Source of the DNA: Paracoccaceae bacterium
GTDB taxonomy: Bacteria; Pseudomonadota; Alphaproteobacteria; Rhodobacterales; Rhodobacteraceae
DNA length: 12,548 nt
Direction: 5' to 3'
NCBI GenBank assembly: GCA_004566265.1
Contig: SPLB01000067.1
Span: 1 to 12,548 of the forward strand
Position 1 is the stretch's first letter, and every line of letters starts with the position of its first letter. The position numbers were made by a program, and so were the translations under genes. Below are positions 8,954 to 12,548 of this stretch, in pieces. The notes below the pieces were generated by a model. That model made no database searches. It saw only the letters and a program-made list of their open reading frames with translations, and had not been told where the DNA came from.

Positions 8954-9276
8954 TCCCAGAGCCGCCTTACGATCACACCGCATCCGGCGCCTACGGCGGG
9001 CCAGCCCTCCCGCCGACAAGATTTGCATACAAGATGCACATGTGTCTGTTGGGTGCCAGTTGGGCATATCACCTGCACGCAACCCAGCCCGAAACGGGGG
9101 GCGTCCGTGGTTCAAACGGAGCATGTGGCAGCGTTCATCTCGCTGTCCCACGCACGCCACCGACGTCCCCCGCGCCGATCAATCGACTGAGGTGACGTCC
9201 CCCCTTGCAGCCCACCGTCGGTTTCACTATCCGAACGGAACCTCAAAACCGGCAGAACACTCCAGCGGAGCGGCTT
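8954..9276. other. 323-base intergenic region between bcp and the DUF455 gene
   Basis: No gene or RNA is convincing here. A GC-rich stem (8994-9000 cggcggg with 9009-9015 cccgccg, eight-base loop) lies 40 bases past bcp but lacks a T-run, so at best it is a weak terminator. A perfect 10-base direct repeat, gacgtccccc, occurs at 9162-9171 and 9194-9203. A weak promoter candidate for the DUF455 gene is TTGCAG (9205-9210), a 17-base spacer and TATCCG (9228-9233). It matches the sigma-70 consensus at only half the positions. Confidence 0.4.
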
Positions 9277-10107
9277 ATGAAGACCCTTGCCGAAATGGCC
9301 ACAGACGTGCTGACCACAGCGGATGGTCGCCAGAAGACAGCTTTGTCGCGCCAATACGCCGCGAGGTGGCGCGACGCCCGCGCAGGAAAAGCCGATCCCA
9401 TCAACGTTGGCGCTGCAAAACCGCCGCTCCACCCCGCGCGCCCGGCCCGTCCCGAGCTTCTAAACCCGCGCGAGGTGCCCAAACGCAAGCCCGGCTCAGC
9501 CCAAGGGCGGATTGCCCTGTTGCATGCAGTTGCACATATCGAGCTCAATGCGGTTGACCTCCACTGGGACATGATTGCCCGCTTTACCCATGTGCCCATG
9601 CCGATGGGGTTCTATGATGATTGGGTCAAGTCTGCGGATGAAGAAAGCAAACATTTCAACCTAATGTGCGATTGCCTTGAAGCGCTTGGCGCCGATTACG
9701 GCGCGCTTCCGGCGCATGCCGGCATGTGGCGCGCCGCTGAAGACACAGTGGGCGACCTTCTGGGCCGTCTTGCCGTGGTTCCGATGGTTCTTGAAGCCCG
9801 CGGTTTGGATGTCACGCCTGGAATGATCGACATCTTCAAACGCGCAGACAATAATGATGCTGTTGCGGCGCTTGAACTGATCTACGCCGAGGAGGTCGGC
9901 CATGTGGCCTATGGTTCTAAATGGTTCAACTTCTTGTGCGGGCGCGACAACCTGGATCCCAAAGACGAGTTCCACCGCCTCGTTCAGTATTACTTTCACG
10001 GGGCGCTAAAGCCACCCTTCAATGAGGCAAAGCGCGCAGACGCGGGGCTTCCACCCGATTTCTACTGGCCGCTTGCGGATGGAGAGGCCCCCGCCTACGC
10101 GCGCTGA
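9277..10107 (+). CDS. Ferritin-like DUF455 family protein
   Basis: The 276-residue product belongs to the DUF455 family of ferritin-like helical proteins, which has no established function. Residues fit a diiron four-helix bundle: HAVAHIELNAVD (His83, His87, Glu89), DEESKHF (Glu122, Glu123, His126), LEARGLD (Glu173) and EEVGHVAYG (Glu205, Glu206, His209). This gives acidic and His ligand candidates on four separate helices. The first 75 residues are variable, with a Pro/Arg-rich stretch around 48-72. There is no signal peptide, so it is probably cytoplasmic. The start at 9277 is supported by GGAG six bases upstream; the in-frame ATG at 9205 has no such site and would add 24 unlikely residues. 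It precedes the peptidase-bactofilin pair by 213 bases on the same strand, but a shared role is only a guess. An oxidoreductase or tRNA/lipid-modifying role is possible; no substrate can be named. Confidence 0.88.
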   Translation: MKTLAEMATDVLTTADGRQKTALSRQYAARWRDARAGKADPINVGAAKPPLHPARPARPELLNPREVPKRKPGSAQGRIALLHAVAHIELNAVDLHWDMIARFTHVPMPMGFYDDWVKSADEESKHFNLMCDCLEALGADYGALPAHAGMWRAAEDTVGDLLGRLAVVPMVLEARGLDVTPGMIDIFKRADNNDAVAALELIYAEEVGHVAYGSKWFNFLCGRDNLDPKDEFHRLVQYYFHGALKPPFNEAKRADAGLPPDFYWPLADGEAPAYAR

Positions 10108-10124
10108 AACCGGACCCTCTAATT

Positions 10125-10142
10125 TCGGCGAGAAACCGCCGA
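10125..10142. repeat. Small hairpin after the DUF455 gene
   Basis: tcggcg (10125-10130) pairs with cgccga (10137-10142) around a six-base loop, starting 18 bases after the DUF455 stop codon. No T-run follows, so termination here would be weak. Read-through into the peptidase gene remains possible. Confidence 0.3.
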
Positions 10143-10320
10143 TCTCGACACCAAACCAGCGACTTTACGGCATATAAACCAAAGAGGGTTGCCCGGAGGA
10201 CACACACCGCGTATTTCATCCTGTACGAGAAGCAGCGTCACGCAACGGGCGGGGAACAGCCCCATCCGAGCTTCGCACAAGATGCGGAAACAAACAGGAC
10301 TGGGCACTTTGCGACGAAGA

Positions 10321-11640
10321 ATGGCAATCAAGCTTCATGCCTTTCTGGAGCGCAAGCTTCCGGAACGCCGCGTTTTTCTCAAATCTGACAGCGACACCCG
10401 CTTTATCCGTTTGACACCCGAAAGCCAGCTTACTGCCATTCTGGGCGCTGGGCTGTTGGTATCTTGGTCCATTGTTGCAACCTCCATCGTGCTGATGGAC
10501 AGCATTGGATCCGGCAACTTCCGCGAACAGGCCAAACGCGACCAGGCGATGTATCGGAGCCGCCTTAATCAGATGGCGCAGGAACGTGATGCCCGCGCCA
10601 GTGAAGCCTTAGCAGCGCAGGACCGTTTCACTGCAGCCCTTGAGCAAATCTCTGTCATGCAGTCCGAACTCTTGGCTTCGGAGACCCGCCTGCGCGAGTT
10701 GGAAACCGGGCTGGAGATCGTGCAATCGAACCTGCGCGACCGGCTAAAAGAACGCGACAGATTGCGCGTCAAACTGGCCGCGATGCAACAGCAAAGCGCC
10801 GAAGGCCGCACGACCCCGTCTCTGGTCGGCAACACCAAACAGGTTGAACTGCTGACAAAGGTCCTGAACGACACCGCTGTTGAACGCGACCAAGTGACGA
10901 CCGATGCCCGCGATGCCCTAGAGCAACGGGACGCGCTGGAACTGGAACTGCGCCTGACCGAACAGCGCAATGACCAGATTTTCCGCCAGCTGGAAGAGGC
11001 GATGAAAGTTTCGGTCGAACCGCTGAATAAAATGTTCCGCAATGCCGGCCTGCCGCCGGATCGCATCCTGGAACAGGTGCGCCGCGGCTATAATGGTCAA
11101 GGCGGTGGCCCAATGGCCCCGCTGCCCTATTCCACCCGCGGCCAGGGCCCCAGCATCGATGAGCAGCGCGCCAATGCGCTCTTGTCTCAGATGCGCGAAC
11201 TGAACACCTATCGCATTGCAGCCGAAAAGGCGCCGTTTTCGGAACCGCTGGTACGCGGGACGGCGCGGCTGTCCTCCTCTTTTGGCTTTCGCCGTCACCC
11301 GGTCACGGGGGGGCGACGCATGCACAACGGGATTGATCTGGCAGGTCCAACCGGCACCGATATCTATGCAACCGCCGATGGCGTTGTGACATATTCCGGC
11401 TGGCAGTCTGGCTACGGCCGCATTGTGATCATCCAGCACGATTTCGGGATTGAAACCCGATATGCCCATAATTCAAACAACCGTGTAAAGGCCGGTCAAA
11501 GGGTCTCGCGCGGTCAGCATATTGCTGATATGGGTAGCACAGGACGGTCCACCGGCCCGCATCTCCATTACGAGATTAGGGTCGGCGGGAAACCCGTAAA
11601 CCCCATGTTCTATATTAAGGCTGCGAGAAATGTTTTCTAA
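10321..11640 (+). CDS. Membrane-anchored M23 (LytM-type) peptidoglycan endopeptidase
   Basis: The product is a zinc metallo-endopeptidase predicted to cut peptide cross-links in peptidoglycan from the periplasmic side of the inner membrane. The 439 residues comprise a basic cytoplasmic N-terminus, one membrane helix (about 37-59), a long coiled coil (about 65-230), a Gly/Pro-rich linker (255-275) and a C-terminal M23 domain (about 310-435). All catalytic residues are present: His335 and Asp339 in HNGID, His383 in RYAHNS, and His414 and His416 in HLHYE. It should therefore be active, not a LytM-like regulator. The preceding FGFRRHPVTGG is typical of the family. The start is the least certain part. 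I chose 10321 (MAIKLHAF) from resemblance to homologues, but an ATG at 10282 is in frame and neither has a strong ribosome-binding site. It overlaps the bactofilin gene by 11 bases, matching the known peptidase-bactofilin partnership (LmdC in Hyphomonas). Confidence 0.93.
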   Translation: MAIKLHAFLERKLPERRVFLKSDSDTRFIRLTPESQLTAILGAGLLVSWSIVATSIVLMDSIGSGNFREQAKRDQAMYRSRLNQMAQERDARASEALAAQDRFTAALEQISVMQSELLASETRLRELETGLEIVQSNLRDRLKERDRLRVKLAAMQQQSAEGRTTPSLVGNTKQVELLTKVLNDTAVERDQVTTDARDALEQRDALELELRLTEQRNDQIFRQLEEAMKVSVEPLNKMFRNAGLPPDRILEQVRRGYNGQGGGPMAPLPYSTRGQGPSIDEQRANALLSQMRELNTYRIAAEKAPFSEPLVRGTARLSSSFGFRRHPVTGGRRMHNGIDLAGPTGTDIYATADGVVTYSGWQSGYGRIVIIQHDFGIETRYAHNSNNRVKAGQRVSRGQHIADMGSTGRSTGPHLHYEIRVGGKPVNPMFYIKAARNVF

Positions 11641-12121
11641 GAGCAAAATCAACGAGCCCGGCCCGAAGTCAACCGACGCCACCTCGACCTCCCCTGCACC
11701 GGCCCAGGCCCAAGCTGCCCCGGCCCCAGCCGCGGCTCCTAAGCCTGCTGCCCCCAAAGCAAAACCTGCTGCGTCACTGATCAGCTCGGACCTGACCATC
11801 ACCGGCAATATTAAAACATCCGGTGACATCCAGGTCGAGGGAACCGTTGAAGGGGACATCCGCGCGCATCTGTTGACCATCGGACAAAGCGCAACCATCA
11901 AAGGCGAAGTGACCGCGGATGACGTTGTGATCAACGGCCGCATTGTGGGCCGTGTCCGGGGTCTGAAAGTTCGCCTGACAGCCACCGCGCGCGTCGAAGG
12001 CGACATCATCCACAAAACAATTGCAATTGAATCCGGGGCGCATTTCGAAGGCTCCGTTCAGCGGCAGGACGACCCTTTGAATCCGGGCAAAGCTGCGCAA
12101 AAACCAGCTGTTGCAGGCTGA
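11630..12121 (+). CDS. Bactofilin (polymer-forming cytoskeletal protein)
   Basis: Bactofilins polymerise without nucleotides into beta-helical filaments on the inner face of the membrane and localise cell-wall enzymes. The 163-residue product has the standard layout: a short N-terminus, an Ala/Pro/Lys-rich disordered linker (about 22-48), the beta-helix core (about 49-145) and a short polar tail. Core signatures are SLISSDLTITGNI (49-61), GDIQVEGTVEGDI (66-78) and IAIESGAHFEGSV (131-143). It begins MFSK, like the membrane-targeting peptide of Caulobacter BacA, so direct membrane binding is likely. The ATG at 11630 lies inside the end of the peptidase gene, whose stop is at 11638-11640. AAGG at 11617-11620 and GAGA at 11625-11628 are possible ribosome-binding sites. 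Translational coupling is likely. A strong terminator follows at 12156-12196. Confidence 0.95.
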   Translation: MFSKSKINEPGPKSTDATSTSPAPAQAQAAPAPAAAPKPAAPKAKPAASLISSDLTITGNIKTSGDIQVEGTVEGDIRAHLLTIGQSATIKGEVTADDVVINGRIVGRVRGLKVRLTATARVEGDIIHKTIAIESGAHFEGSVQRQDDPLNPGKAAQKPAVAG

Positions 12122-12155
12122 CCCTCCGGCGACATGGTCGCAAAACAGCAATTCC

Positions 12156-12196
12156 AACGCCGTCGTTGCCCATAGGGCATCGTCGGCGTTTTCTTT
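12156..12196 (+). terminator. Intrinsic terminator after the bactofilin gene
   Basis: A 16-position stem is formed by 12156-12171 and 12175-12190 around the three-base loop ata, with only two T-T mismatches. It is followed by a T-rich run (ttcttt, 12191-12196, preceded by two more T). It sits 35 bases after the bactofilin stop and should end the peptidase-bactofilin transcript. Confidence 0.9.
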
Positions 12197-12548
12197 CCAA
12201 ACGGTGCGTGCTATTTTTGTAGGCGGGTGTGCCTCGGTGTCACATCCCGTGAACTGGTTTGGTGTTGCGTGCAGGATGACGCATTCTGACGTCGTGTGCG
12301 CATTCTCTGGTTGCGCCGCCGGCCATTGTGGAAGTCCTGTGGCCTTTGTGCCGGCTTTCGCGGAAGTCTCCGAAAGTGCTGCCCCACCTGGGCGTCCTCA
12401 AGACACAACTCTAGAGCCGCTTTTGTCTGGCTTTCGCTGCACCTCCCGCCATGCAGGCTTTGGCTAAAATATCCCGTTCCACCGGCAACCTGCAGATCTG
12501 TGATCTGCAGCTTACCAACGTCGGAGGCGTTCCCTTGTTCTGGGGTCA
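12197..12548. other. Unassigned right-hand end of the window
   Basis: No gene is convincing in these 352 bases. A plus-strand frame that spans the terminator runs to 12467 but has no ribosome-binding site or recognisable product. A short plus-strand frame from an ATG at 12451 is open to the window edge (32 codons) without a ribosome-binding site. A minus-strand frame is open from the edge down to 12211, about 112 codons, but its Arg/Gln/His-rich sequence resembles nothing I know. The stretch may be a promoter region for the next gene or the 3' side of a convergent one. Confidence 0.4.
12490..12510. repeat. Perfect 9-base inverted repeat
   Basis: ctgcagatc (12490-12498) and gatctgcag (12502-12510) are exact reverse complements around tgt. 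Past a C-C mismatch, two further pairs (aa with tt) extend the symmetry. No T-run follows on either strand, so a regulator-binding site or an RNA hairpin is more likely than a terminator. Confidence 0.55.

Noticed and set aside
9104..9120. tRNA T-arm-like hairpin (tccgt, ggttcaa, acgga)
   Set aside because: The loop does not have the T-arm layout, and no acceptor, D or anticodon stems fit around it.
8450..9160. 236-codon open frame on the minus strand
   Set aside because: It is the antisense of bcp and of the region beside it, with no recognisable motifs.
10165..10180. TATAAA-like sequence upstream of the M23 peptidase gene
   Set aside because: No -35-like element lies at suitable spacing, so I could not support a promoter here.
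12111..12467. 118-codon plus-strand frame at the right end
   Set aside because: It starts inside the bactofilin gene, runs through a strong terminator hairpin, has no ribosome-binding site and encodes no recognisable domain.
12211..12548. Minus-strand frame open across the window edge
   Set aside because: About 112 codons without a stop can occur by chance at this GC content. The Arg/Gln/His-rich translation looks like non-coding sequence, so I do not list it as a gene.

Overview
The window looks like ordinary chromosomal DNA of an alphaproteobacterium, most likely a Rhodobacteraceae (Roseobacter-type) species. This rests on moderately high GC, the protein sequences, and the pairing of an M23 peptidase with a bactofilin whose N-terminus resembles Caulobacter BacA. 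No rRNA, tRNA, insertion sequence, phage gene or CRISPR array is visible. Nine protein-coding genes are supported.

The left two thirds (about 36-8442) are all on the minus strand. In transcription order they are: a 1160-residue AsmA/YhdP-type envelope protein (8442-4960); queA for queuosine tRNA modification (4900-3848); a YcaD-like MFS transporter (3665-2391); a DUF924 protein (2243-1665) followed by a good intrinsic terminator (about 1571-1606); and lpdA, dihydrolipoamide dehydrogenase (1430-36). The YhdP-like gene and queA are 59 bases apart and probably co-transcribed. The other gaps (147-234 bases) leave room for separate promoters.

The right third is on the plus strand. It holds a Bcp-type peroxiredoxin (8492-8953), a ferritin-like DUF455 protein (9277-10107), a membrane-anchored M23/LytM-type peptidoglycan endopeptidase (10321-11640) and a bactofilin (11630-12121). 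The bactofilin starts inside the last codons of the peptidase gene, and a long terminator hairpin closes the unit (12156-12196). The two strands diverge at a 49-base gap (8443-8491).

Functionally, the peptidase-bactofilin pair is a cell-wall-shaping module: a cytoskeletal polymer that positions a peptidoglycan hydrolase. The YhdP-like protein belongs to the family thought to carry phospholipids between the inner and outer membranes, so two envelope functions sit on either side of a peroxiredoxin and a putative diiron protein. The remaining genes are housekeeping (lpdA, queA) or poorly characterised (MFS, DUF924).

I did not find a clearly new system. The best leads are the overlapping peptidase/bactofilin genes, the uncharacterised DUF455 and YhdP-like proteins, and the unexplained last 350 bases with a perfect 9-base inverted repeat.
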